A stretch of DNA of 64,000 nucleotides from Lachnospiraceae bacterium (GCA_030523275.1 JAUNIX010000012.1:1-64000); one strand, 5' to 3'. Counted from the stretch's first letter, positions 8,709 through 17,474 are shown. A program made the numbers and translations. Notes: a model not told the origin generated them from the sequence alone.

Positions 8709-9454
8709 AGGGATTTCGTCTTACATTAGGATTTTTAACAAGAATACCAGTGAATATTAATTGGGAAGTCAAAGATGGAGAGCTGGAAAAAGGGATTGTC
8801 TATTTTCCGATTGTCGGATTAGTATTGGGCGCAGTCTGTGCTTTGGTTTATCAATTGACATCTTTTGTATTTCCTGTGCCAATGAGTATTTTATTTGGCA
8901 TGTTGACCTTAGTATTTTTGACTGGAGCGTTTCATGTGGATGGATTTGCAGATACCGCAGATGGCATTTATTCAGCGAGAACGCGTGAGCGAATGTTGGA
9001 GATTATGCGGGATAGCCGCGTGGGAACAAATGGTATGATTGCAATTTTCTTTGATTTTGCATTTCGTTATCTGGGTTTATGGATGGTTAGTCAAATGTTT
9101 AACAAGCCGATGTGGATCATCTTTTTGCTTCTTCCAGTTTCTGGGAAAATGGTGCAGGGTATGTTAGGTTATCACGCTGTTTATGCACGAGAAAAAGGAC
9201 TTGGATTATTCATCGGTACGATTAGTGGAAAAAGAGTATTGATCTGTAGCATATTAGGAATTTTGTTTCTGACTCTTGGATGTGGAATCTGGGGACTGGC
9301 TGCAGCAATTGGAGATTTTATACTTATTTATTTGTTTCGCAAATACATAGAACAGATTTTAGGTGGAATTACCGGAGATGTCATGGGGGCTGCAAATGAA
9401 TTAGCGGAAATAGGTTTCCTACTATTTTTATTTATTTCGATGCAATTGTTGTAA
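8702..9454 (+). CDS. cobS: Adenosylcobinamide-GDP ribazoletransferase (cobalamin synthase)
   Basis: A 250-residue integral membrane protein that joins adenosylcobinamide-GDP with alpha-ribazole, the last assembly step of cobalamin. It has the N-terminal LTLGFLTRIPV, the motif FHVDGFADTADGIYSARTRERMLEIMRDSRVGTNG (the D-G-x-A-D-T-x-D active-site cluster), and ITGDVMGAANELAE near the end, with several hydrophobic helices. It overlaps the preceding fusion gene by 7 bases and is the last gene of the first cobalamin block, though a CobS gene normally functions beside cobT and cobU; cobU is not present. Confidence 0.95.
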   Translation: MLKGFRLTLGFLTRIPVNINWEVKDGELEKGIVYFPIVGLVLGAVCALVYQLTSFVFPVPMSILFGMLTLVFLTGAFHVDGFADTADGIYSARTRERMLEIMRDSRVGTNGMIAIFFDFAFRYLGLWMVSQMFNKPMWIIFLLLPVSGKMVQGMLGYHAVYAREKGLGLFIGTISGKRVLICSILGILFLTLGCGIWGLAAAIGDFILIYLFRKYIEQILGGITGDVMGAANELAEIGFLLFLFISMQLL

Positions 9455-9515
9455 ATATGTCCAAAAAGTAAAATGAAATTGCTAAAATTTTGTTAAAAAA
9501 TTAACTAGAAAATCA

Positions 9516-9544
9516 TTGACATATTTTTAACTATCTAATATAAT
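9516..9544 (+). promoter_or_regulatory. Consensus sigma-A promoter for the leader and nuclease-helicase gene
   Basis: TTGACA (9516-9521), 17-base spacer, TATAAT (9539-9544): a perfect consensus. It lies 61 bases after the cobS stop and gives the downstream gene its own transcription start near 9551. Confidence 0.85.
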
Positions 9545-9547
9545 GTG

Positions 9548-9645
9548 CTTGTAGATACATGAAGGGTATGAACGTGATACGTCTACAAGGTGTTATTGTT
9601 TAAGGTGATAAGAATTTGGGCATTCTTACCACCTTTTTTCGTTCC
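9548..9645 (+). ncRNA. Structured leader RNA with terminator (candidate cis-regulator or small RNA)
   Basis: Directly after the consensus promoter, CTTGTAGAT (9548-9556) pairs with GTCTACAAG (9581-9589). Inside it, GTAT (9566-9569) pairs with ATAC (9577-9580) around a 7-base loop. A strong intrinsic terminator follows at 9602-9639, before the coding sequence starts at 9686. Transcripts would be about 90-100 bases unless read-through occurs. An 11-codon reading frame (9568-9603) ends at the terminator stem but has a poorly spaced ribosome binding site. I cannot match it to a riboswitch class that I know. Confidence 0.5.
9602..9639 (+). terminator. Intrinsic terminator inside the leader
   Basis: AAGGTGATAAGAAT (9602-9615) pairs with ATTCTTACCACCTT (9622-9635) with one mismatch and a 6-base loop; a run of six T ends at 9639. 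It lies between promoter and gene, so it acts as an attenuator candidate and would also stop read-through from cobS. Confidence 0.85.
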
Positions 9646-9685
9646 TTTATAAATTAAGCACTTGTTTTGATTTTGGAGGTGTCTT

Positions 9686-11167
9686 ATGAAACCAATCAAT
9701 GTCTATATTTTAACAAGGATTAGAAGGAATCATTTATATACGCCTTATACACGAATTTTATCTCAAAGAACGGATAAGTCGAGTGTAAAGCAATATGAAT
9801 TTGAGAGTTTGTGTGCGTTAGTGGATAAATTTTCTAATCGTGGCATTGAGATTGATGATTGGGAAGGATTTTATTATGGATATTCGATTAAGAGGATTGG
9901 GAAAGAATTTGATCTTTTAAAGATTTGCCGAGAAAAAGAAGTTCTGAATATTGAGTTAAAAAGTCAAAAAGTCCACCCAGATAAAATGAAAAAACAGTTA
10001 TTGCGTAATAAATATTATTTGCAACATTTGGCACCTGTTATTCGACAATTTACTTATGTATATGAAACAGATGAAGTATATACTTTAGATCAAGAGGAAC
10101 TGGTTTTGTGCGATGAACAAGAATTGATACGTCAAATAAAAGCGTTCAAAAAATTTGAAACGGGAGATATTAATCAATTGTTTCGTCCTTCTGATTTTCT
10201 GATTTCACCACTAAATACGCCAAATAAGTTTTTGCATAATGAATATTTTTTGACGCAGCAGCAGGAAGATATTAAAAAAAGTATATTAGCTGACATTAGC
10301 AGCGGAAGTAAATTATTTGGTATTACCGGCAGTTCTGGAACGGGAAAAACATTGCTAATCTACGATATTGCACGTGAATGTTCCGTACATGATTCTTGTT
10401 TGATGATCCACAATGGAATTCTTTCCGAGGAACATGTGTATTTAGACCATTTACTCAGCAATATTGATATAATCTCAGCAAAAGAAATGAAAGCAGATGT
10501 ATTAAAACGATATCGATATATTATTGTTGATGAAACACAAAGAATGTTTCCAGATCAATTGAAGATGATTTTATCGATGGCAAAGTCAAATGAAACTGTT
10601 TGTATTTTTTCTTATGATTATTTTCAAACTTTATCATGGGAAGAAGAAGTTCATAATACACCGGCACAACTAAATAAAGTAGAAGGGTTTATTGAGTTTC
10701 GGTTAACCGGTAGAATCCGCAGTGATACGGAAATGATTTCTTTTATTAATATACTGTTTCAACTTGATCACCGTACGGAAAAAAAGATGGATTTTCATAA
10801 TATCGACATTTTTTGGGCGTCGAATGATTTCGAGGCAAAAGAAATGATTCAATACTATCAGTCAAAAAAAGATTATGTATTTTTAGATTATATGAAATCA
10901 GTGCATAAGGATCATTGTGGTAAGCAATATAAGAACAAGATGAATATTCACAATGTGATCGGACAAGAATTTGATCATGTGATCATCACCATGGATCAGA
11001 ACTTTCGATATAGTGATGAAGATGTTTTGCAAGACGGACAGCATCCGAATTATATTTATTATAAACTGGTTTATCAGGCTGTTTCGAGAGTGAGAGAAAA
11101 GCTTTGTATCGTAGTTGTGGATAATGAGAGGTTGTTTGAGAAAATATTATCAATAAAGAATCAGTAG
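9686..11167 (+). CDS. Predicted nuclease-helicase: PD-(D/E)XK-like domain fused to SF1 helicase (DUF2075)
   Basis: A 493-residue protein with no cobalamin role that I recognise. The N-terminal third has a PD-(D/E)XK-like core: acidic residues in YEFESLCALVDKF (E38/E40), then GKEFDLL (D76) and LNIELKSQ (E90, K92). The rest is a superfamily 1 helicase-like ATPase of the DUF2075 type: Walker A GSSGTGKT (215-222), Walker B VDETQ (281-285), GRIRSD, then NVIGQEFDHVIITMD and the motif-VI-like YQAVSRVREKLCIVV. It has its own promoter, leader and terminators and sits between cobS and cobT. Such fusions act on nucleic acid in repair or defence; the role is inference. Ribosome binding site: TGGAGGTG. 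Confidence 0.75.
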   Translation: MKPINVYILTRIRRNHLYTPYTRILSQRTDKSSVKQYEFESLCALVDKFSNRGIEIDDWEGFYYGYSIKRIGKEFDLLKICREKEVLNIELKSQKVHPDKMKKQLLRNKYYLQHLAPVIRQFTYVYETDEVYTLDQEELVLCDEQELIRQIKAFKKFETGDINQLFRPSDFLISPLNTPNKFLHNEYFLTQQQEDIKKSILADISSGSKLFGITGSSGTGKTLLIYDIARECSVHDSCLMIHNGILSEEHVYLDHLLSNIDIISAKEMKADVLKRYRYIIVDETQRMFPDQLKMILSMAKSNETVCIFSYDYFQTLSWEEEVHNTPAQLNKVEGFIEFRLTGRIRSDTEMISFINILFQLDHRTEKKMDFHNIDIFWASNDFEAKEMIQYYQSKKDYVFLDYMKSVHKDHCGKQYKNKMNIHNVIGQEFDHVIITMDQNFRYSDEDVLQDGQHPNYIYYKLVYQAVSRVREKLCIVVVDNERLFEKILSIKNQ

Positions 11168-11168
11168 G

Positions 11169-11220
11169 AATCTATGATTTTATCCTAGGTAATTGGGAGG
11201 ATGAAACCATAGATTTTTTA
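11169..11220 (+). terminator. Strong intrinsic terminator after the nuclease-helicase gene
   Basis: An 18-base-pair stem (11169-11186 with 11198-11215, two wobble pairs), an 11-base loop and a T-rich tail. It begins 2 bases after the stop codon and isolates the gene from the cobT block. A weak TATAAT (11242-11247) follows without a clear -35 box and may start the cobT transcript. Confidence 0.88.
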
Positions 11221-11276
11221 TAGGAAAGATGCTAAAATAATTATAATTATTTGCTAAGAAAACATATAAAAGGAAT

Positions 11277-12386
11277 TTGAATAAAACATTGAAAACAGAA
11301 ACAGATTTAAAGAAAATGATTGAGAAAATTACATATATTGATAGAGCTTATGAGCGTACCATTCATGAGCGTTGGAACCATCTGGCAAAGCCGATTGGCA
11401 GTTTAGGACTACTGGAAGACATGGTTGCAAGATTGGGAGCAATTCAAGAAAATATACACCCGAGTGTACAAAAAAGAGCCATTGTGGTAATGGCAGGGGA
11501 TCATGGTGTGGTAGCCGAAGGTGTCACTCAGACAGGTCAGGAAGTTACAAAATCGGTGATGGAGAATATGTTAGTGACAGCTTCATCGATTACCCCATTT
11601 GCGAAAATATCTCATGCGGATGTGATTCCTGTGGATGTGGGAATTGCGAGTGACATTGAGACAGATCTTGTCTGGAAGAAAAAGGTTCGCTATGGCACTG
11701 GTAATATTCGCCGGGAAGCTGCGATGACAAGAGCAGAAGCAGTACAGAGTATTTTTGCCGGTCTTGAGGTTATGAAAGAACTGAAAGAGAACGGGTATCA
11801 GGCGGTAGCAACTGGAGAGATGGGAATTGGTAATACCACAATGAGTTCTGCCATCTGTGCGTATTTGCTACATCAGCCGGTAGAAATGGTGACTGGAAAA
11901 GGAGCCGGACTGCCGAATGATGCCTATTCGCACAAAATACAGGTAATCAAAGATATTTTAAATCTACATAAACCAGATGAAAACGATATGATAGACGTAC
12001 TGACAAAAATAGGAGGTTTGGAACTCGGAGGATTGATTGGCTGCTTTTTAGGAGCCGGTTATTATCGGATGCCGATTATTGTCGATGGGTTTATTTCTTC
12101 TGTGGCTGCTTATATGGCGATAAAAATGGCACCGGAAGCTTCCGATTATTTATTTGCATCCCATTGTTCGGAAGAACCAGCGGGAAAGTTAATGCTTAAT
12201 GCACTTGGATTAAAAGCTTATTTTTATGGAAATATGCGGCTTGGAGAAGGAACAGGGGCAGCGATGTGCTTTTCGTTTATGGATTATGCACTGGCGGCTT
12301 ATGAAGGAATTCCAAGCTTTGATGAAGCAGAGATTGAAGAATATACTCCATTTGAAGAGTTAGAGAATGAAGAGAATAAAGGATAG
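11277..12386 (+). CDS. cobT: Nicotinate-nucleotide-dimethylbenzimidazole phosphoribosyltransferase
   Basis: A protein of up to 369 residues that makes alpha-ribazole phosphate from the lower-ligand base. Family motifs: RWNHLAKPIGSLGLLEDMVARLGAIQ, VVMAGDHGVVAEGVTQTGQEVT, ATGEMGIGNTTMSSAI, the GAGLPNDAYSHK region and, near the C-terminus, MRLGEGTGAAMC with the catalytic Glu. The start is uncertain: TTG at 11277 lies only 3 bases after AAAAGG, and an ATG at 11316 would give the more usual N-terminus. First gene of the second cobalamin block; the next gene starts 2 bases after its stop. Confidence 0.93.
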   Translation: MNKTLKTETDLKKMIEKITYIDRAYERTIHERWNHLAKPIGSLGLLEDMVARLGAIQENIHPSVQKRAIVVMAGDHGVVAEGVTQTGQEVTKSVMENMLVTASSITPFAKISHADVIPVDVGIASDIETDLVWKKKVRYGTGNIRREAAMTRAEAVQSIFAGLEVMKELKENGYQAVATGEMGIGNTTMSSAICAYLLHQPVEMVTGKGAGLPNDAYSHKIQVIKDILNLHKPDENDMIDVLTKIGGLELGGLIGCFLGAGYYRMPIIVDGFISSVAAYMAIKMAPEASDYLFASHCSEEPAGKLMLNALGLKAYFYGNMRLGEGTGAAMCFSFMDYALAAYEGIPSFDEAEIEEYTPFEELENEENKG

Positions 12387-12388
12387 CG

Positions 12389-13015
12389 ATGTTAGATCAA
12401 ATAAAAATTGTAAAACCAACGGAAATTGAAAAAAATAGTATGGCAATCATCACAAAAGAACTTGGTGATAGAACCTTTCCGCCATTGGAAGAACCAATCG
12501 TAAAGCGTTGTATTCATACCTCCGCGGATTTTGATTATGCAGATAATCTTGTATTTTCAGAGTCGGCAGTCGAGAAAGCGTTAGAGGCAATCCGAAATGG
12601 TGCTTCCATCGTGACGGATACCAGAATGGCAGCATCAGGAGTGAATAAACGAAGACTCGCTGAGTTTGGCGGTCAGGTACACTGTTTTATGGACCATGAG
12701 GATGTAGCGAAAGAAGCAAAAGAACGGGGGTGTACGAGAGCGGTTGTCTGTATGGAAAGAGGTTCTAAGATTGAAGGACCGGTAATTTTTGCAATTGGCA
12801 ATGCACCGACTGCCTTGATTCATCTTTATGAATTGATTCGGGAAGGAAAAGCAGATCCGGTACTTGTTATCGGTGTACCGGTTGGATTTGTCAATGTGAT
12901 TGAATCAAAAGAGTTATTTATTGGCAGCGAAATCTCTCATATTATTGCGAAAGGAAGAAAGGGCGGAAGCAATATTGCAGCTGCAATTTGTAATGCTCTG
13001 ATATATCAAGCATAG
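12389..13015 (+). CDS. cbiC: Cobalt-precorrin-8 methylmutase (CbiC/CobH)
   Basis: A 208-residue enzyme that moves a methyl group from C-11 to C-12 to give cobyrinic acid. It shows the family features IEKNSMAIITKEL, VKRCIHTSADFDYADNL with the catalytic histidine, SIVTDTRMAASGVNKRRL and VIGVPVGFVNVIESKE. Length is normal. It sits between cobT and cbiD with 2-base and 0-base gaps, consistent with one transcript. Confidence 0.95.
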   Translation: MLDQIKIVKPTEIEKNSMAIITKELGDRTFPPLEEPIVKRCIHTSADFDYADNLVFSESAVEKALEAIRNGASIVTDTRMAASGVNKRRLAEFGGQVHCFMDHEDVAKEAKERGCTRAVVCMERGSKIEGPVIFAIGNAPTALIHLYELIREGKADPVLVIGVPVGFVNVIESKELFIGSEISHIIAKGRKGGSNIAAAICNALIYQA

Positions 13016-14101
13016 ATGAAACAGTTACGAGAAGGAATTTCGACAGGTTCCTGTATGACGGCAGGTGCATTGGCGTCGGTCATCTGGCAGACAAGTGGAA
13101 TGTGTCCGGAATGGGTGGAAATACAAGCGCCGATCGGAAAAAAGTTAAAAATAGCAATTCAGACGTTAGACTATGGTGTTTGTTCTGTCATCAAAGACGG
13201 TGGCGATGACCCAGATGTAACGGATGGTTGTGAGATTATCACAAAGGTTGATTTACAAAAAGATGGACAGGAGAATGTGACATTTGAAGCAGGAGAAGGG
13301 GTTGGTACGATTACAGAGCCAGGATTAAAGTTACCACCGGGGGAACCGGCAATTAATCCAGTGCCGAGACAGATGGTGATCGAACATGTGAAACCCTATT
13401 TAGACGGAAATAGTGCACATATTACAGTGATGGTTCCGGGTGGAGAAGAAATTGCCAAGAAGACGTTCAATCCAAGACTTGGTGTCATTGGTGGTATTTC
13501 TATTCTTGGCACAACGGGAATCGTGCGTCCGATGAGCGAAGAAGCGGTGAAAGATTCGTTGGCGTTAGAGCTTTCTGTGCTATATGAAAAAGGGCACCGA
13601 CAAGTCGTATTTGTGACGGGGAATCAGGGACGGAAGATGTTAGAGCAGACATTTGGAACTTTAAGCCCGATTGTTATGATCGGAAACCACATTGGCTTCA
13701 TGATAGAACGTGCAACAGAATTAGGATTTCAGTCTGTGTTGATCGGTGGGCAATATGGAAAATTGATGAAATTGGCAGGTGGTATTTTTCATACACACAG
13801 TCATATCGCAGATGGTAAAATGGAAATTCTCTGTACTCATGCTGCACTTCATGGTGTGAATACCGAAATGATACAGAGCATTTACAATTGTAAAACAGCA
13901 AAAGAGGCAGATGCATTGCTGAAAAAATATCAATTGGAGTATTTATGGCAGGATTTGGTGGAAAAAGCGGAAGAAAAAGTAGTGCAATGTGGAAGAAATC
14001 AGTTGACGGTCGGAATTTTGTTTTTTGACAATGAAGGCAATATCAAAGCGCAAAGTCATCATGTTCGTGATGTATTAGGAGAGGTGGCAAAGACGAGATG
14101 A
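13016..14101 (+). CDS. cbiD: Cobalt-precorrin-5B C1-methyltransferase
   Basis: A 361-residue methyltransferase of the CbiD family, which uses SAM to methylate C-1 of the ring-contracted intermediate and is unrelated in fold to the other methylases. Motifs: LREGISTGSCMTAGALASV, KDGGDDPDVTDG, GVGTITEPGLKLPPGEPAINPVPR, GIVRPMSEEA. It starts directly after the cbiC stop codon and overlaps cbiET by 4 bases. Its normal upstream partner CbiG (deacylation of cobalt-precorrin-5A) is not in the window. Confidence 0.96.
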   Translation: MKQLREGISTGSCMTAGALASVIWQTSGMCPEWVEIQAPIGKKLKIAIQTLDYGVCSVIKDGGDDPDVTDGCEIITKVDLQKDGQENVTFEAGEGVGTITEPGLKLPPGEPAINPVPRQMVIEHVKPYLDGNSAHITVMVPGGEEIAKKTFNPRLGVIGGISILGTTGIVRPMSEEAVKDSLALELSVLYEKGHRQVVFVTGNQGRKMLEQTFGTLSPIVMIGNHIGFMIERATELGFQSVLIGGQYGKLMKLAGGIFHTHSHIADGKMEILCTHAALHGVNTEMIQSIYNCKTAKEADALLKKYQLEYLWQDLVEKAEEKVVQCGRNQLTVGILFFDNEGNIKAQSHHVRDVLGEVAKTR

Positions 14102-15309
14102 ATCAGGTATATATCATAGGTATGGGACCCGGTGAAGTGGGTTACCTGACCAAAAAAGCAGAAGAGGTGATTTCTCTTTGCCCATTTTTGACAGGTTCTT
14201 CCAGGCTTTTGGAAACAGTAGTATCCGTGCAAAAATCAGGTGTAACATTACATGTGTTAAAAAGACTTGCGGAATGTTTTGATTGGATTGAGCAAAAGCA
14301 AAAAATGGGTGATGTCGGAGTCTTAGTTTCTGGTGATGTCAATTATTATAGTCTGGCAGGGACAATTACCAGAGCCGGATATAACTGGAAAATTTGTTAT
14401 ATACCAGGAATCAGCTCTTATCAGGTGATGGCGGCAAAAGTTGGTATTACATTGGAAGATGTGGCACTTCGAAGTGTACATGGGCGAAATGAATCTGATG
14501 GATATGTGGTTCGTCAGGTATCTGAGAATCAGAAAACATTATTTTTGTGCAGTCGTGATTTTCCACCAGAGCGAATTGCTATGGCATTGACGAAATATGG
14601 ATTGGAAGAGACAAAACTCTGGATTGGTAGCAATCTGACGATGGAAGAGGAGCAGATTGTATCCTTGACAGCCAAACAAGCTAGTGTAGGGAAATTTCCG
14701 GGATTTAGTGTCGTTTATGTAGAAAATAAATTGGCGAAACCATTACAACCAATGCAGATGTTAAAAGATGCTGATTTTATCCGTGGAAAGGTGCCGATGA
14801 CAAAAGAAGAAATTCGTATTTTAATTATACATAAATTGCAGATAAAAGCAGATGATTGTCTTTGGGATTTAGGAGCGGGGACCGGTTCAATCAGCATTGA
14901 AATGGCGCGACACGTGCCATTTGGTAGTGTTTACAGTGTGGAATATAAAGAGGGAGCACTTCATTATATTCAGCAAAACAAAGACAAGTTTCAATGTCAA
15001 AATTTAAAGATTATCAATGGGCGTATAGCAAAATGCTTGGAAAAACTTCCGATTCCAGATCGAGTGTTTTTAGGTGGCAGTGAAGGAGAGTTAAAACAAG
15101 TGGTATCTTATCTTACACAATTGCCAAAACAGATACATTTTGTGATGACAGTCGTGACGATGGAGACATTGGCAGAGGCGATAGGGCTATTAGCAGAAAA
15201 TGAGACATTTTCTTATACACAGGTACAAATTGGACTCAGTCGTAAAGTGGGTTCTTATCACACAACACAGATGAATCATCCGATTTGGATTCTGGAGGTG
15301 GATTTATAA
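14098..15309 (+). CDS. cbiET: Bifunctional cobalt-precorrin C5/C15-methyltransferase and decarboxylase (CbiE-CbiT)
   Basis: A 403-residue fusion. Residues 1-205 are the CbiE tetrapyrrole methylase (VYIIGMGPGEVGYLTKKAEEVI, VSGDVNYYSL, PGISSYQVMAAKVG). Residues 215-403 are the CbiT class I methyltransferase with decarboxylase function (MTKEEIRILIIHKL, DLGAGTGSISIEMARH, VFLGGSEGEL). The fusion is common and equals CobL of the aerobic pathway. ATGA overlap with cbiD. The following gene starts at its stop codon. Confidence 0.95.
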   Translation: MNQVYIIGMGPGEVGYLTKKAEEVISLCPFLTGSSRLLETVVSVQKSGVTLHVLKRLAECFDWIEQKQKMGDVGVLVSGDVNYYSLAGTITRAGYNWKICYIPGISSYQVMAAKVGITLEDVALRSVHGRNESDGYVVRQVSENQKTLFLCSRDFPPERIAMALTKYGLEETKLWIGSNLTMEEEQIVSLTAKQASVGKFPGFSVVYVENKLAKPLQPMQMLKDADFIRGKVPMTKEEIRILIIHKLQIKADDCLWDLGAGTGSISIEMARHVPFGSVYSVEYKEGALHYIQQNKDKFQCQNLKIINGRIAKCLEKLPIPDRVFLGGSEGELKQVVSYLTQLPKQIHFVMTVVTMETLAEAIGLLAENETFSYTQVQIGLSRKVGSYHTTQMNHPIWILEVDL

Positions 15310-16622
15310 TGATGGATTACCGCGAAAGGATTAATCTGTTGATGAAACTTCGTGATGTCATAAAAGCAGAAGAAAAACGAATCTATCAGGCATTGTATGA
15401 TGATCTGGGAAAATGTGAATTTGAAGCTTATGAGTCCGAAGTTGGATTGATTTTACAGGAATTAAATTATACGATGAAATATTTATCCAGTTGGATGAAA
15501 TATAAGACGGTGCCAACTCCGTTTGCTTACATGCCGGCATCGAGTATGGTCTATCGTGAACCGTTTGGCAGAGTGCTAATCATAGCCCCGTGGAATTATC
15601 CATTTCAACTTACGCTGATTCCATTGATCAATGCTTGGGCGGCAGGCAATCATGTAACATTAAAACCATCAGAAATTGCCGGGAATTCTGCAAAAGTCAT
15701 TTATGAAATGTTGACTGAGAATTTCCATACCTCGAGAGTGCGTGTGATGCTCGGCGGTCCAGAAGTTACCATGGATTTGTTAGACAAAAAATTTGATTTT
15801 ATATTTTTTACTGGCAGTCAGCGTGTCGGGAAAATTGTCATGCAAAAGGCAGCCAATCAGTTGACTCCGGTGAGTTTGCAAATGGGTGGGAAAACGCCGT
15901 GTATCGTAGATGAAACGTGTAATTTAAAAATCGCTGCCAAACGCATTGTACGCGGTAAATTTTTAAATTGTGGGCAAAGCAGTACTGCACCAGAGTTTGT
16001 ATTGGTTAGTGAAGAAAAAAAAGAAGATTTCATTCGTTATTTGGATTATTATATACATAAATTTTATGGTAAGGAACCGTTAAAAAGTCCTGATTATGGC
16101 AGAATTATTAATTTAGAAAATTTTTTCCGCTTGATGGATTTGATTGAACATCAGGAAATATTGCTTGGCGGTGATTTTGATACACAGACAATACAAATCG
16201 AACCAACTGTCGTTTATGAAAATTCGATGTGTTCTGAAATGATGAAAACTGAGATTTTTGGTCCGATTTTGCCGATCATGACTTTTAAAACTTGGGAGGA
16301 AGCCCTTGATCGTGTGATGAGATTTCAGCATGCTCCAGCGTTGTATTTATTTACAAAAGATAAAAAACGTGAAGAAGAAATCAAAAATAATTGTCTTGTA
16401 GGCAGTATGTGTATCAATGACACGCAGATGCAATTGACAACACCATTTTTGCCAATGGGTGGTGTTGGTAACAGTGGTATTGGAAAGTATCATGGGAAAG
16501 CAGGTTTTGATACCTTTTCGAATATCAAAAGTGTGATGAGACGCGGACCTCAGGGGGGACATAGGATTCAATATCCACCGTTTACAAAGAAAATAAAGAT
16601 GTTAAAGAAAATATTAAAATAA
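15309..16622 (+). CDS. Aldehyde-dehydrogenase-like protein with both catalytic residues replaced
   Basis: About 437 residues related over their full length to class-3 (fatty) aldehyde dehydrogenases: REPFGRVLIIAPWNYPFQL, ANHVTLKPSE-like NHVTLKPSE, FFTGSQRVGK, FLPMGGVGNSGIGKYHGKAGFDTFS. However, the general-base Glu of the usual LELGGK is Gln (LQMGGK, Q191) and the nucleophilic Cys of the usual NAGQTC is Ser (NCGQSS, S225); a Cys sits four residues earlier (C221). Ordinary aldehyde oxidation is therefore unlikely. It lies between cbiET and cbiK, starting at the cbiET stop codon with GGAGG 9 bases upstream (ATG at 15285 is less likely), so it is co-expressed with cobalamin genes. Its role is unknown. 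Confidence 0.85.
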   Translation: MMDYRERINLLMKLRDVIKAEEKRIYQALYDDLGKCEFEAYESEVGLILQELNYTMKYLSSWMKYKTVPTPFAYMPASSMVYREPFGRVLIIAPWNYPFQLTLIPLINAWAAGNHVTLKPSEIAGNSAKVIYEMLTENFHTSRVRVMLGGPEVTMDLLDKKFDFIFFTGSQRVGKIVMQKAANQLTPVSLQMGGKTPCIVDETCNLKIAAKRIVRGKFLNCGQSSTAPEFVLVSEEKKEDFIRYLDYYIHKFYGKEPLKSPDYGRIINLENFFRLMDLIEHQEILLGGDFDTQTIQIEPTVVYENSMCSEMMKTEIFGPILPIMTFKTWEEALDRVMRFQHAPALYLFTKDKKREEEIKNNCLVGSMCINDTQMQLTTPFLPMGGVGNSGIGKYHGKAGFDTFSNIKSVMRRGPQGGHRIQYPPFTKKIKMLKKILK

Positions 16623-16636
16623 AGTAAGGAGTGTTT

Positions 16637-17425
16637 ATGAGGCTTAATAAAAAGGCATTGTTAGTTGTAAGTTTCGGGACAACATTTCCAGATGCAATCT
16701 CGGCAATTGAAAATATAGAAGAAGAATTTAAACAAACTTTTCCAGAATATGATTTTTATCGTGTCTTTACATCGGGGATGATTATCCGTAAGTTAAAGAG
16801 AACGAAAGGTATTGAAATTTTGGATATGGAAAAGGCTCTTGATTATCTGTATCAAGAAGGTTATACCGAAGTAATATGTCAGCCGACGCATATCATCAAT
16901 GGAATGGAATATGAAAAGGTGAAAACGGCAGCAGCTCCATATCGAAAATTATTTCGGAAATTTATTTTGGGCGAGCCATTGTTGACGACAGAGCAGAATT
17001 TCCGTGATACAGCTGAAATTTTGTTAGCCCAGATGCCAGAATATAAAGAAGACGAAGCGGTTGTCTTTATGGGACATGGAAGTGCACATTATGCCAACGG
17101 CGCGTATAGTGAGATGGAAAATATGTTTCGGGCACTGGGAAGAGAACAGGTTTATGTAGGCACTGTGGAAGGATTTCCTGGGCTTTCCTACATTGAGGGA
17201 AGATTAAAGAAAAAAGGAATCCGTAAGGTACATTTGATGTTAATGATGATCGTAGCCGGCGATCATGCACAAAATGATTTGGCTGGAGAAGAGGATTCTT
17301 GGAAGGCATATTTATTAGAACAGGGGTATGAAGTATCAACATCAATTATCGGTATGGGATTATTGGATGGAATTCCAAAACTCTATACAAAACAAATGAA
17401 GAAACGATTATTATTATCAGAATAA
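16637..17425 (+). CDS. cbiK: Sirohydrochlorin cobaltochelatase (CbiK)
   Basis: About 262 residues; inserts cobalt into sirohydrochlorin (factor II) at the start of the anaerobic route. It shows KKALLVVSFGTTFPDAISAIENIE, the first catalytic histidine in VVFMGHGSAHYANGAY and the second in VAGDHAQNDLAG, as in the class II chelatase CbiK rather than the half-size CbiX. GTG at 16631 touches the ribosome binding site TAAGGA, so ATG 16637 is preferred. It presupposes an oxidised precorrin-2, but the dehydrogenase is not in this window. Confidence 0.94.
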   Translation: MRLNKKALLVVSFGTTFPDAISAIENIEEEFKQTFPEYDFYRVFTSGMIIRKLKRTKGIEILDMEKALDYLYQEGYTEVICQPTHIINGMEYEKVKTAAAPYRKLFRKFILGEPLLTTEQNFRDTAEILLAQMPEYKEDEAVVFMGHGSAHYANGAYSEMENMFRALGREQVYVGTVEGFPGLSYIEGRLKKKGIRKVHLMLMMIVAGDHAQNDLAGEEDSWKAYLLEQGYEVSTSIIGMGLLDGIPKLYTKQMKKRLLLSE

Positions 17426-17440
17426 ATAGAAATAAAAAGA

Positions 17441-17456
17441 GGACTTGTCCGCTTTG
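17441..17456 (+). repeat. Dispersed CUUG-hairpin repeat, partial copy
   Basis: GGACTTGTCCGCTTTG, the 3' part of the motif also found at 29109, 41780 and, reversed, 47706. Here it lies in the 49-base gap between cbiK and cbiL, just before the ribosome binding site of cbiL. Confidence 0.5.
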
Positions 17457-17474
17457 TTTTACTGGAGGAAACAT

